From Flavisolibacter ginsengisoli DSM 18119 (GTDB lineage: Bacteria; Bacteroidota; Bacteroidia; Chitinophagales; Chitinophagaceae), in contig NZ_FQUU01000003.1 of assembly GCF_900129295.1 (NCBI RefSeq), positions 1 to 64,000 of the forward strand: 64,000 bases of DNA, read 5' to 3'. Positions 55,788-64,000 of this stretch are shown here, one piece after another. Numbering within the stretch: the first letter of the stretch is position 1; each line of letters begins with the position of its first letter. Below the pieces are notes generated by a model, which saw nothing but the letters and a program-made list of their open reading frames with translations, was not told the DNA's origin and ran no database searches. The position numbers and the translations under genes are program-made.

Positions 55788-56752
55788 AAGGAAATGGATT
55801 AATTGCATTTAGCGATCCGGCAGGTGCAAAGGCATGCCTGGGGTTAATTTCTATATTAAAACATATTCATAAAACAGGGGAATACACAGTTATCAGTAAT
55901 AAGGAGTATGATTTTTATAAAGATTGGGATATAGATATTTCTATACAAACCAGCTTTAATTTAAAACTTCAAGTAGATAAGCCAGATTGGATTTTTACAG
56001 GCACGTCACATCCTGAATCATCAGGCAGATTCGAGCTGGAAATAATAAAGCAAGCAAAGCGACTTTCTATTCCAACCTGGGCTTTTATTGATCACTGGAC
56101 AGCACTGGCTTTACGTTTTCAGGATAGAGATGGCTTTACCTGGCCTGATAAAATAATTGTATTAGACGACCATGCAAAAGCTTTAGCTATAGAAGACGGC
56201 ATATCCAATGATTTGCTATGCATTCATTCGAATCCTTATATAGATTATATCGGACAATATTGGAAGCCATCTCTACAGGCAAGTGAATTAAAGGAAAGTA
56301 TAGGAATAAAAGATAGATCTGCGACTGTTATTTTATATGCTCCAGATCCACTTTCTTTAAGGAATGAGGAAGAAGTTTGGGGTTTTAATGAAGGAATGGT
56401 TTTAAAAGAACTTTTAGAAATTTTAAAAGACATACCGAATGTGGTATTATTAATAAAAACGCATCCTTTACAACCAAAAGGAATAATGGAAGAGGTGAAT
56501 TTATATTCAGGTTATCATATACCCGTTCATTTTATCAATAATATCAATAACCTTGAACTAATTAATATTGCAGATCTAATCATTGGCTTTTACTCCAACT
56601 TCCTTATTGAAGCCGCAGCGCTTCACAAGAAAATAATTCGATATTTTCCTAAGACCGGGGAACTGGATCCAATTAAACATCTTGTTATTGGTGAACGCGC
56701 TACAAGCTGGATTCAATTTGCAAATTTGACAAAAAACGAACTACAAAAATGA
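55772..56752 (+). CDS. GT-B-like protein with HP motif, candidate nonulosonic acid transferase
   Basis: I do not know a named family for this 326-residue protein. Its layout is GT-B-like: an N-terminal half ending in WAFIDHWTALALRF, then a second Rossmann half with VILYAPDPLSL, VVLLIKTHPLQPKG (KxHP motif, near 230) and ADLIIGFYSNFLIEAAAL (near 270). K-x-HP followed by a Ser-containing loop resembles the HP and S motifs of bacterial sialyltransferases and polysialyltransferases. With CMP-Pse made by the genes upstream, a pseudaminyl transferase is plausible but not shown. It overlaps the next gene by 4 bp. Confidence 0.6.
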   Translation: MYNCLKGNGLIAFSDPAGAKACLGLISILKHIHKTGEYTVISNKEYDFYKDWDIDISIQTSFNLKLQVDKPDWIFTGTSHPESSGRFELEIIKQAKRLSIPTWAFIDHWTALALRFQDRDGFTWPDKIIVLDDHAKALAIEDGISNDLLCIHSNPYIDYIGQYWKPSLQASELKESIGIKDRSATVILYAPDPLSLRNEEEVWGFNEGMVLKELLEILKDIPNVVLLIKTHPLQPKGIMEEVNLYSGYHIPVHFINNINNLELINIADLIIGFYSNFLIEAAALHKKIIRYFPKTGELDPIKHLVIGERATSWIQFANLTKNELQK

Positions 56753-57306
56753 GCGATATAAAGTTTTTGGAAGGCGAAAGAATTTTATTGCGGCCGTTAG
56801 AGGAAAAAGATTTAAATAAAACCTACCTGCAATGGCTGAACGATGAAGAAGTTTGCCAATTCAATTCGCATGCTATTTTCCCATATACTTTGGAGAGGAT
56901 GCAAGCCTATTATAATAGTTTAAAGCTAAACTATCAATCTGATGTAGTATTGGCTATAATAAATAAATCCAATACTGAGCATGTTGGCAACATATGCTTG
57001 CAAAGCATCGATTGGATAGCCAGGAATGCAGAATTTGCTATCTTATTAGGCAATAAAGAGTACTGGGGGAAAGGTATTGCTCAAGAGGCAGGCTTATTAA
57101 TATGTGATTATGGATTTAAGCGTTTGAACTTGCATAGAATCTATTGTGGTACATCAGCGCGGAATACTGGTATGCAAAAATTAGCTACGAAATTAAGGAT
57201 GAAACAAGAAGGAATTAGAAGAGAAAGTATGTTTAAGAATGGTGCTTATATGGATATCGTTGAATACGGTGTTTTAAAAAAAGAATTCTATAATACCCAA
57301 TTTTAA
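56749..57306 (+). CDS. GNAT-family N-acetyltransferase, RimJ/RimL type
   Basis: The 185-residue protein has GERILLRPLEEKDLNKTYLQW, VGNICLQSIDWIARNAEFAI, the acetyl-CoA loop GNKEYWGKGIAQEAGLL near 105 and NLHRIYCGTSARNTGMQKLA. These are standard for RimJ/RimL-type N-acetyltransferases. In glycan loci they usually acylate amino sugars. It follows the Gfo/Idh and DegT pair, so acetylation of that amino sugar is a reasonable guess. Confidence 0.85.
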   Translation: MSDIKFLEGERILLRPLEEKDLNKTYLQWLNDEEVCQFNSHAIFPYTLERMQAYYNSLKLNYQSDVVLAIINKSNTEHVGNICLQSIDWIARNAEFAILLGNKEYWGKGIAQEAGLLICDYGFKRLNLHRIYCGTSARNTGMQKLATKLRMKQEGIRRESMFKNGAYMDIVEYGVLKKEFYNTQF

Positions 57307-57329
57307 CGAACCAGGGCATTGCTTCAAAA

Positions 57330-58553
57330 ATGAAAATATTAGTTGTAGTACCTCCGGAAAGGTTTGACTTTTACAATTATTTGTCAAAACTTGTCAATCA
57401 CAAATTTGTATTGTTGTGGCATATAGATCATAACGAAATGCAATTGCCATTAGATGACCTGCCATTAAAATTTGATAAAATAATTTTTTGGAACCAATTT
57501 ACTACCCCAAAAAAGCTGCTACAAAATATCCGGCCCGATAAGATAATCTTCTTTGAAATTATCGATCTGCGCCAAATAGCTTTAATTGTAGCAGCAAAAA
57601 GCTTTGGAATTTCAACTTTTTATTTGGAACATGGAGCTGCTGGGAACAGAGATGCGGCTATTATTCGATGGAATGAGCAAACTTTTACAAAGCACAAATT
57701 GCCATACCTGGCTAAACGTTTAAAGAACAATCTTTATGATATCGTAAAAGCGAAATTATTTTATTATAGTAATGTAAATGGGTTTGAAACATTAGATTCT
57801 TATAAAAGGTATTTCATTACACCTTTCCAAATGCTTAGATCCCTTCCAAATAAAGTTCTTTCGAAAAATAGATTTAGGGAGAGGGTTCCAAAGTATTCTA
57901 TAGTTTTTAATCAAATTAATTTCGAACAATACGAATTATATACTGGCATTTCAAAAATGGAGGCTCTTTTTACTGGACTGCCTCATTTTGATAATTTCTA
58001 TTCAAATCAACATATAGAAGAAGATTATGTAATTTATATTGATCACCCTTATTTAGAGGAAGGGATTTTGAACTGGACACCAGAGCACCATAAAAATATT
58101 TCTGAGGTGCTTTCAAGATTTGCTGAAAGTAATAAAGTAAAAGTTTACATAAAACTACACCCCATTTCAAATAAAAAAAATTGGCAATATTATAATTTTA
58201 ATCCAGATTTTATTAAGATAATTCAATTCGGGGATTATACCGACCTATATCTAAAAAGCAAATTAATATTGGGTTTTAGTTCAAGCTTAATTACTGGTTT
58301 TTTGTGTGCAAAGAAAAATGTCGTGTTATTGGGATGGCATCCCACACCTCATATTTTTGGAATGGATTTCTCTAAGTCTGGTTTATGTCATACATCTTTT
58401 GATCTTGATGACTTAAATAATAAATACAATCATTGGATAAATGAAAATAAATGCACTGACTTAAATAAATATGAGGCTTTTCTTAAAGAATGCAACTATC
58501 CTTTTGATGGAAAAGCTACAGACCGTGTGCTTCAGGCAATACAAGAATTATGA
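57330..58553 (+). CDS. GT-B-like glycosyltransferase with sialyltransferase-type HP and SS motifs
   Basis: This 407-residue protein has no signal peptide. It has an early ILVVVPPERFDFYNYL strand and FYLEHGAAG near 100, then YVIYIDHPYLEEG, VYIKLHPISNKK (KxHP motif, near 275) and LYLKSKLILGFSSSLITGF (SS motif, near 315). The HP and SS motifs are those of GT-B bacterial sialyltransferases (GT38, GT52, GT80 types). That and the CMP-Pse pathway make it the better of two candidates for the pseudaminyl transferase. The gene is visibly A+T-rich. Confidence 0.65.
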   Translation: MKILVVVPPERFDFYNYLSKLVNHKFVLLWHIDHNEMQLPLDDLPLKFDKIIFWNQFTTPKKLLQNIRPDKIIFFEIIDLRQIALIVAAKSFGISTFYLEHGAAGNRDAAIIRWNEQTFTKHKLPYLAKRLKNNLYDIVKAKLFYYSNVNGFETLDSYKRYFITPFQMLRSLPNKVLSKNRFRERVPKYSIVFNQINFEQYELYTGISKMEALFTGLPHFDNFYSNQHIEEDYVIYIDHPYLEEGILNWTPEHHKNISEVLSRFAESNKVKVYIKLHPISNKKNWQYYNFNPDFIKIIQFGDYTDLYLKSKLILGFSSSLITGFLCAKKNVVLLGWHPTPHIFGMDFSKSGLCHTSFDLDDLNNKYNHWINENKCTDLNKYEAFLKECNYPFDGKATDRVLQAIQEL

Positions 58554-59449
58554 GGACATATTTGGAAAGTGGCGCTCTTTGGTCAATTGGGATTTTTGCT
58601 GAAGATATAGGGTTTAGATTAAATGAGCCTCTCAGGAACTCTATAAAGATTTTTGATGCAAAGCAAATAAGGCATACAAGGAAACATGTGCATAGTTATG
58701 CAGATCCTTTTTTATATGTTTATAAGGATGCCTTATACTTGTTTGCCGAACTTCAGGAAATAGATGGCAAAGGATATATTAATGTGTGGCGAACAACTGA
58801 TCTGATTCAATGGGATGATCTTGGGCCTATAATCAAAGATAAATTTCATCATTCTTACCCTTTTTTGTTTCGGGATAATGCCAAAATTTACATACTTCCG
58901 GAGTCAAGTGAAATGGGAAAAACATTTTTATATGAATTTGAAGACTTCCCAACTAAACCTATAAGGAAAATTCAACTATTAGAAGGGAATTTCGCAGACA
59001 GTAATATAATTTGTTGGGAAGGAATTTATTACCTGATTACTACAAATTTAGACACAGACGAACTTGAATTATTTTGGTCAGATAATTTGATAAATAAAAG
59101 TTGGTCAAGACATCCCTGCAGCCCCCTTACACAAGATAAAAAAATTAATAGAAATGGCGGGGGATTTATAGAATTAAATAAAAAGCTCTACAGAGTTGCT
59201 CAAAATTCCAGTTCATTTTATGGTGAAGGAATTGTTCTTTTAGAAGTGCTGATTCTTAATAAAGAAATCTATAAAGAAATCTTGATTAATCAGGATTATA
59301 GGCCAATTGAAAATCATAAATGGCAATATGATGGCAGACATCATTTAAGCACCGTACAATATATGGGTAAAACCATTATTGCCATGGATGGTTTGCAAAG
59401 AGACTTCCTGATCAATAAATTAATCAATTTCTTCTATAAAATATTTTAG
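58550..59449 (+). CDS. Five-bladed beta-propeller protein, GINT1/GH43-like
   Basis: The 299-residue protein resembles the propeller domain of glucosamine inositolphosphorylceramide transferase 1-like proteins and GH43-type enzymes: HSYADPFLYVYKDALYLFAE near 50, WRTTDLIQWDDLG, FHHSYPFLFRDNAKIYILPE near 97-116, and NRNGGGFIELNKKLYRVAQN near 205. ADPF resembles the first-blade Asp of GH43-like propellers. The protein has no signal peptide, so it acts in the cytoplasm, more as a transferase accessory or transferase than as a hydrolase. It overlaps the previous gene by 4 bp. Confidence 0.7.
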   Translation: MRTYLESGALWSIGIFAEDIGFRLNEPLRNSIKIFDAKQIRHTRKHVHSYADPFLYVYKDALYLFAELQEIDGKGYINVWRTTDLIQWDDLGPIIKDKFHHSYPFLFRDNAKIYILPESSEMGKTFLYEFEDFPTKPIRKIQLLEGNFADSNIICWEGIYYLITTNLDTDELELFWSDNLINKSWSRHPCSPLTQDKKINRNGGGFIELNKKLYRVAQNSSSFYGEGIVLLEVLILNKEIYKEILINQDYRPIENHKWQYDGRHHLSTVQYMGKTIIAMDGLQRDFLINKLINFFYKIF

Positions 59450-59450
59450 T

Positions 59451-60341
59451 ATGAATTATAAGATTCATCCGGTCGATATTAAAAACCCGGAGATAGAAGA
59501 AAAGCTTAGAATGCTTATTAAAGATGCTTTTCAAACAAAGGAGCCCATCCCACCGGGTCATTTATTAAAGAATACAACTACCCCTAAAGCTTCTAAGGAA
59601 ACTGTTTTTCTTGCAGCTTTCGAAAATGGTGAAATGATTGGATGTAATGGTTTTATGTCCACAGATTTCGTTTATAATGGTAAAATCTCCAGTTGCTACC
59701 AAAGTTGTTGGTCAGCAACTCATCCTAAACACCAGGGGAAAAAAGTTTTTGTAAACATTATAAACGAAGGGAAAAATGTGCTGAAAGAAAAAGGAGCCGG
59801 CTTTATATATGGTGTGCCCAACAATAATTCGCACCCCATTTTTACAAAAAAGCTGGGATTTAAGGAGATCCCATCTGTAATGATTAAAATTCCAAATATT
59901 CCCTATTTACGCGACAGCTATTTTACAAAAAAAACTAAAAATATTGAGTCCTTTAAATCGGCAACATTTTATCCTTTAGAAGATCAAATTATTGATTTGA
60001 AAAAAAACATGCCTGGAGAGGATGTAATTGAAATTACTGAGAATAGAAGCATTTTGTGGGGTAAATTAAAAATCAGTCCAAGTAAATTTGGAATCAAGCT
60101 TAACTATTTTTATGTAGGCGGTATGGAATTATTTGATACCAAAGATCTTAAAAGGATGTTAGACCAGGTGTTTAGAAAATTCAATGTTAGGTATATTCAG
60201 ATCGTATCTTGTAAGAGCAACCTCTATAATGGCCTGGTTAAGGGTTGGAAGCCAACCGCAATGAATGGATTTATATTTTATGAATTAAATGCGCCAGTTG
60301 AAAATGTAAATATCTTTTATGGTGTGATTGATGTTTTTTAA
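59451..60341 (+). CDS. GNAT-like acetyltransferase
   Basis: The 296-residue protein has a GNAT-like half: VFLAAFENGEMIGCNGFMS, SCYQSCWSATHPKHQGKKVF near 85-104 and GAGFIYGVPNNNSHPIFTKK, which places the acetyl-CoA loop and the beta-bulge. The C-terminal half has no recognised domain. Proteins of this length with GVPN-x-x-S occur in glycan loci and probably acylate a sugar amine. It starts 1 bp after the previous stop. Confidence 0.72.
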   Translation: MNYKIHPVDIKNPEIEEKLRMLIKDAFQTKEPIPPGHLLKNTTTPKASKETVFLAAFENGEMIGCNGFMSTDFVYNGKISSCYQSCWSATHPKHQGKKVFVNIINEGKNVLKEKGAGFIYGVPNNNSHPIFTKKLGFKEIPSVMIKIPNIPYLRDSYFTKKTKNIESFKSATFYPLEDQIIDLKKNMPGEDVIEITENRSILWGKLKISPSKFGIKLNYFYVGGMELFDTKDLKRMLDQVFRKFNVRYIQIVSCKSNLYNGLVKGWKPTAMNGFIFYELNAPVENVNIFYGVIDVF

Positions 60342-60399
60342 TAGTATTTTATTCCTTCTTTTTTTCGTATAGCTTTTCAGCCTTAGGATTTATATTTCC

Positions 60400-61680
60400 A
60401 TGAAATTTCTTAAACAGCTTTCTCTTTATACACTTGTTGGCGTATTGGCGGCAGGCATTAATTTTTTTGTCATGCCTGTATTGTCACATTATCTTTCTCC
60501 CTCTGACTATGGTACTTTGTCCTTATTTAACTCATACATAACTATATTAATTCCCTTAATTAGTTTATCAGCTAATAGTTTGTTAAACGTAGAATATTTT
60601 AAGGGGAAAAGTAAGGATGAGTTTTCACGACTATTTTCTTCTATACAGGTTATTCCTTTTTTTACTTCTGCTATTCTTGCAATATTAAGCTGGCAATTCT
60701 TTACTCAGGTTAATAATGAAATGGAGCTTCAGAATGTTGGAAAGAATTGGGGTTATATAATGATAGCCATAGCTTTTTTTACCATTTATTGTGATCAATT
60801 CAGTGTATTCTTAATCCTTGGTAAAAAAGCTGGTCAATTTACTTTGTACAGCTTATTTAAACTTTGCATAGAAATATCTCTAACTCTTTATTTTGTTATA
60901 GTCAAAGGTTGGGAATGGGAGGGCAGAATTTATTCTTCATTGATCACAACTGGTATATTTTTTTGTGTCAGTTTAGTTTATTTCCACAAGCAAGGTTTCA
61001 TAAATGGAGTAATTCGGATCCAATTACTTAAAGAGGGTTTATTCTTTGGAGCGCCATTAATTCTGCATGAATTAGGAAAATTTGTAGTTAATCAATCTGA
61101 TCGGTTATTCATTGCAAAAATGGTTTCTTTAAGCGAGGCGGGTATTTATAATATTGGTTATACTATTGGTTCAATGGTAATGATCATAATTAATGCATTT
61201 TTTAATTATTATAGTCCTTTTTTGATGGAGCGTTTGTCAAATCTTACAGATGACAATAAATTGCAGATAGTAAAAATGAGTTATCTATATGCTTTGGGGT
61301 GTATTGTAATACTAGTGGGAATACAACTTTTTTCGTCCTTATTTTTCAGATGGTTTATTGATGGTCGTTATGTCACCGGAAATCGATATGTATTTTGGGT
61401 AGCTTTAGGATACTGTTTCTGGGGTACATATATGTTATTTACCGGCTTTGTTACTTTTTATAAGCGAACAAAAGTATTGGGATGGCTTGCTTTATTTAAT
61501 ATTTTCACAAACCTTGGTTTTAATTATTGGTTTATCGGACTTTTTGGTGCTATAGGTGCAGCTTATGCAACAGCACTATCATTTTTATTACTTTGCTTAA
61601 TAGTTGGTTATAAAGCAAATCAACTGGTAGCTTTGCCATGGTTTAGTTTTCAAAAGATAAAAATAACCAGGCTTGTGTGA
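60400..61680 (+). CDS. Oligosaccharide flippase, Wzx-like
   Basis: The 426-residue protein has about 12 membrane helices and the MOP/PST pattern: LYTLVGVLAAGINFFVMPVL, LSPSDYGTLSLFNSY, RLFIAKMVSLSEAGIYNIGY near 235 and a last helix pair up to FLLLCLIVGYKAN. Such Wzx proteins move lipid-linked repeat units across the inner membrane. Together with Wza- and Wzc-like proteins it points to a Wzy-dependent system, although no Wzy is seen here. It overlaps the next gene by 4 bp. Confidence 0.92.
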   Translation: MKFLKQLSLYTLVGVLAAGINFFVMPVLSHYLSPSDYGTLSLFNSYITILIPLISLSANSLLNVEYFKGKSKDEFSRLFSSIQVIPFFTSAILAILSWQFFTQVNNEMELQNVGKNWGYIMIAIAFFTIYCDQFSVFLILGKKAGQFTLYSLFKLCIEISLTLYFVIVKGWEWEGRIYSSLITTGIFFCVSLVYFHKQGFINGVIRIQLLKEGLFFGAPLILHELGKFVVNQSDRLFIAKMVSLSEAGIYNIGYTIGSMVMIIINAFFNYYSPFLMERLSNLTDDNKLQIVKMSYLYALGCIVILVGIQLFSSLFFRWFIDGRYVTGNRYVFWVALGYCFWGTYMLFTGFVTFYKRTKVLGWLALFNIFTNLGFNYWFIGLFGAIGAAYATALSFLLLCLIVGYKANQLVALPWFSFQKIKITRLV

Positions 61681-62795
61681 AAGTGAAGTTACTGATGAAA
61701 ACAAAAAAGCCAATAATACTTCATACGATTGATTCCCTTTCTGTTGGTGGAGCTGAAATATTACTTAATAATACGATCAAACTACTTCCAGAATTTGATC
61801 ATATTGTAGTTTATCTATTTAAACAAAATGAACTTAAGCTATCTATATTGGAAGATGGTGTTGAACTGATTTGTTTAGAATATAAGGGCTGGTCAAATTT
61901 GCTACCTGTAGTATTAAAACTTAAAAAGACTATTCAGGAAAAAAAACCCTTTTTAGTTCATTCACATTTGTTCTATAGTACTATTTGTACAAGGCTTGCA
62001 GTACCTTCTTCTGTGCCATTGGTATCAACTTTACACAGTTTGTATAGCAAAGATGCATTTGAAAAAAATATACAAAGCATTTGGGCAGAGCGTTTCTTAT
62101 TAAAGAAAAAACATGCTTTGATAGCTGTTTCGAAATTTGTTTTGGACGACTATTTACTCCACATTCCTTTTTCTGGAAAGCGTTATGTATTGTATAATTT
62201 CTTGCCAGATAATATGTTCAATTTAAAAACATATATTGAATCGAGCATCCCTATTAAATGCGTGGCTCTGGGTAATTTAAAGGAAGCGAAAAATTACCGA
62301 TACCTGCTTGAAATATTCAAATGCTTGAAGAATTTAAATGTAAGCCTTGATATTTACGGTGTTGGTACAGAGGAAAACGAATTGGCAGAGATGATTACGA
62401 GCAATGCTTTAAACGTAAAGCTTTGCGGAGCTGCTAACAATATTGTTGAGATTTTGCAATCTTATGATTTATTTATTCAGGCTTCATCTCATGAAGGATT
62501 TGGAATTTCAGTAATTGAAGCTATGGCAGTTGGAGTTCCTGTAATTCTTTCTGACATCCCTGTATTTAGGGAAATTACCCAGAATAGGGCTCAATTCTTT
62601 CCATTAGATGATGCTTGTAAGGCTGCAGAGATAATTAAAGAAGTAATGGGTAATATGGAACGAAACCAAGCAATTGCCCTCAAAGCTTATGATTTTGCAT
62701 TGATGAACTATTCATCAAAAAAATATAAAGAACAATTGCTTCATATTTATGAAGACATCACCCGACAAAAACTTATCAACGAATGTGCGGCATAG
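61677..62795 (+). CDS. Glycosyltransferase family 4
   Basis: The 372-residue protein (372 from a GTG that overlaps the flippase stop; an ATG at 61695 is possible) has ILHTIDSLSVGGAEILLNN near 15, typical of GT4. It also has VHSHLFYSTICTRLA, CVALGNLKEAKNYRYLLEIF, VSLDIYGVGTEENEL and the donor-site motif SSHEGFGISVIEAMAVGVP near 265 with E-x7-E. It likely adds one sugar from a nucleotide donor on the cytoplasmic face. The sugar cannot be told. Confidence 0.92.
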   Translation: MKVKLLMKTKKPIILHTIDSLSVGGAEILLNNTIKLLPEFDHIVVYLFKQNELKLSILEDGVELICLEYKGWSNLLPVVLKLKKTIQEKKPFLVHSHLFYSTICTRLAVPSSVPLVSTLHSLYSKDAFEKNIQSIWAERFLLKKKHALIAVSKFVLDDYLLHIPFSGKRYVLYNFLPDNMFNLKTYIESSIPIKCVALGNLKEAKNYRYLLEIFKCLKNLNVSLDIYGVGTEENELAEMITSNALNVKLCGAANNIVEILQSYDLFIQASSHEGFGISVIEAMAVGVPVILSDIPVFREITQNRAQFFPLDDACKAAEIIKEVMGNMERNQAIALKAYDFALMNYSSKKYKEQLLHIYEDITRQKLINECAA

Positions 62796-64000
62796 CAGGA
62801 TTTATAGATTTTAAAAATCGCAGCACGGAAGATGTGCTTTCAGAAATGGCTGCAGCGCTGTCTCACCGCGGCCCTGATGGACAGGGTACCTATTTTCAAC
62901 AGCTGCAATATGCACAACTTGGCCTGGGCCACCGACGCCTTTCCATAATTGACCTGAGTCATGCTGCAGATCAGCCAATGCATTATGATGGCCTTCACAT
63001 CATTTTTAATGGTGAAATATATAATTACAATGAGATAAGGGATCAGCTTATTCAAAAAGGCCATCAGTTCCAAACCCATTCTGATACAGAAGTGATACTG
63101 CATGCGTGGCGTGAATGGGGAGAGCAGGCAATTGAACAATGGCATGGAATGTTTGCCATTGCCTTGTTTGATGAAAGAAGTAATGAGCTGATTTGTATTC
63201 GGGACAGAGCTGGAGTAAAGCCATTTTATTACTATTGGAAAGATGATACTTTCTTATTTGGATCAGAGCTGAAATCCCTGATAGCCCATCCTGCTTTTAT
63301 AAAGCAAATTGACAGGGATGCTGTTGCCTCTTACTTACAGTATGGATATATAGCACACCCGAATTGTATTTACAGTAATACCTATAAACTACCAGCTGGC
63401 CATTTATTAAGGCTTGAATTGGATTTAAAACTGGTTAATACTGTTCAGTACTGGAACGTGTATGACCATTATAATAAGCCTAAACTCCAGATAGATCTAC
63501 CAGAAGCTATTGAAGAGACGGAAAAGATCCTGGAAAAAGCCTTTCAATTTCGTATGGTGGCTGACGTGCCTGTTGGTGTATTTTTAAGCGGTGGTTATGA
63601 TAGCACCTGTGTTACAGCATTATTGCAAAAGAACAGTACGGAAAGGATCAAAACATTTACCATAGGTACTACAGATAATAAACTGGATGAAGCACCTTTT
63701 GCCAAACAGATAGCGGATCAATTGTGCACTGACCATACTGAATATTACTGCACCCCCAAAGAAGCATTGGATATCATTCCGGGACTTCCTTATTATTATG
63801 ATGAGCCATTTGCAGATAGCAGCGCCATCCCTACAATGCTGGTCAGCAGGATGGCCAGGCAAAATGTAACGGTTGCTTTATCTGCCGATGCAGGTGATGA
63901 AATTTTCGCCGGGTATAATCGGTACGATTATATATTCAGGTATGGGCGAAAAATAAATGCACTTCCCAGGCCGGTACGTCAATTAGCGGTTGCTGCTATG
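62783..64000 (+). CDS. asnB: Asparagine synthase (glutamine-hydrolysing)-like, partial
   Basis: The frame starts at ATG 62783 and stays open to the right edge (406 codons), so the C-terminus is missing. The N-terminal glutaminase domain begins MCGIAGFIDFKN with the catalytic Cys2, and has ALSHRGPDG, LGHRRLSIIDLS and FNGEIYNY. The synthetase domain begins near residue 240 with the PP-loop LSGGYDST and ADAGDEIFAGYNRY. In glycan loci such enzymes amidate uronic acids or similar sugars, as does WbpS-type protein, so a glycan role is as likely as asparagine synthesis. It overlaps the GT4 gene by 13 bp. Confidence 0.92.
   Translation, partial: MCGIAGFIDFKNRSTEDVLSEMAAALSHRGPDGQGTYFQQLQYAQLGLGHRRLSIIDLSHAADQPMHYDGLHIIFNGEIYNYNEIRDQLIQKGHQFQTHSDTEVILHAWREWGEQAIEQWHGMFAIALFDERSNELICIRDRAGVKPFYYYWKDDTFLFGSELKSLIAHPAFIKQIDRDAVASYLQYGYIAHPNCIYSNTYKLPAGHLLRLELDLKLVNTVQYWNVYDHYNKPKLQIDLPEAIEETEKILEKAFQFRMVADVPVGVFLSGGYDSTCVTALLQKNSTERIKTFTIGTTDNKLDEAPFAKQIADQLCTDHTEYYCTPKEALDIIPGLPYYYDEPFADSSAIPTMLVSRMARQNVTVALSADAGDEIFAGYNRYDYIFRYGRKINALPRPVRQLAVAAM

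Noticed and set aside
62840-63145. 101-residue minus-strand ORF inside the asparagine synthase gene
   Set aside because: It is the antisense shadow of a clearly coding segment with conserved glutaminase motifs.

Overview
The window looks like chromosomal DNA of a Bacteroidota bacterium, most likely a Chitinophagaceae relative. The grounds are TTTG/TAnnTTTG-type promoters, weak Shine-Dalgarno sequences, A+T-rich intergenic DNA, and families typical of that phylum (DUF3078, MG2/TonB-plug proteins, fused IcmF, PA0069-type radical SAM, UpxY-like NusG, DUF4838). No rRNA or tRNA gene was seen.

Layout. (1) 1-350: the edge of an insertion sequence carrying a truncated IS3 OrfA-like transposase. (2) 0.46-31 kb: mostly housekeeping and accessory genes in short units on both strands. 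They include an alcohol dehydrogenase/aldo-keto reductase pair, an old yellow enzyme, NudK-like Nudix hydrolase, a Rieske membrane protein, an RhlE-like helicase, two divergent AI-2E-family permeases, an SMR exporter, a nucleoid-associated protein, an MG2/TonB-plug surface protein, fused isobutyryl-CoA mutase, an AmgK-like kinase fused to a RapZ C-terminal domain followed by a MurU-like uridylyltransferase, an M1 peptidase, RidA and a radical SAM protein. Several clear intrinsic terminators separate these units. (3) 31.2-32.5 kb: an HGSNAT-like membrane acetyltransferase. (4) 32.5 kb to the right edge: a large exopolysaccharide or surface glycan locus, almost entirely on the + strand.

The glycan locus starts with a well-formed promoter and a structured leader, then a UpxY-like NusG paralogue, a Wza-type export lipoprotein and a Wzc-type tyrosine autokinase. 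Sugar-nucleotide genes follow: a UDP-sugar epimerase, a WbpD-like acetyltransferase, RfbB and RfbA. After a minus-strand DUF4838 gene comes a complete pseudaminic acid pathway to CMP-Pse (PseB, PseC, PseG, PseH, PseI, PseF). It is interspersed with a frameshifted methyltransferase, an aldo/keto reductase and a class III aminotransferase. Then come a Gfo/Idh oxidoreductase, a DegT aminotransferase, two GT-B-like proteins with sialyltransferase-like HP motifs, GNAT acetyltransferases, a beta-propeller protein, a Wzx flippase, a GT4 glycosyltransferase and the start of an asparagine-synthase-like gene. No Wzy polymerase or initiating transferase is visible, so the locus probably continues to the right.

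The least ordinary structures are two small cassettes inserted between glycan genes. One holds a four-helix-bundle (S23/IVP) gene bracketed by an 18-bp perfect inverted repeat lying exactly between rfbB and rfbA. The other holds a GxxExxY gene bracketed by identical 28-bp hairpin-forming repeats. The locus leader, with two mutually exclusive hairpins ahead of the NusG paralogue, and the kinase-RapZ-C fusion also deserve attention.
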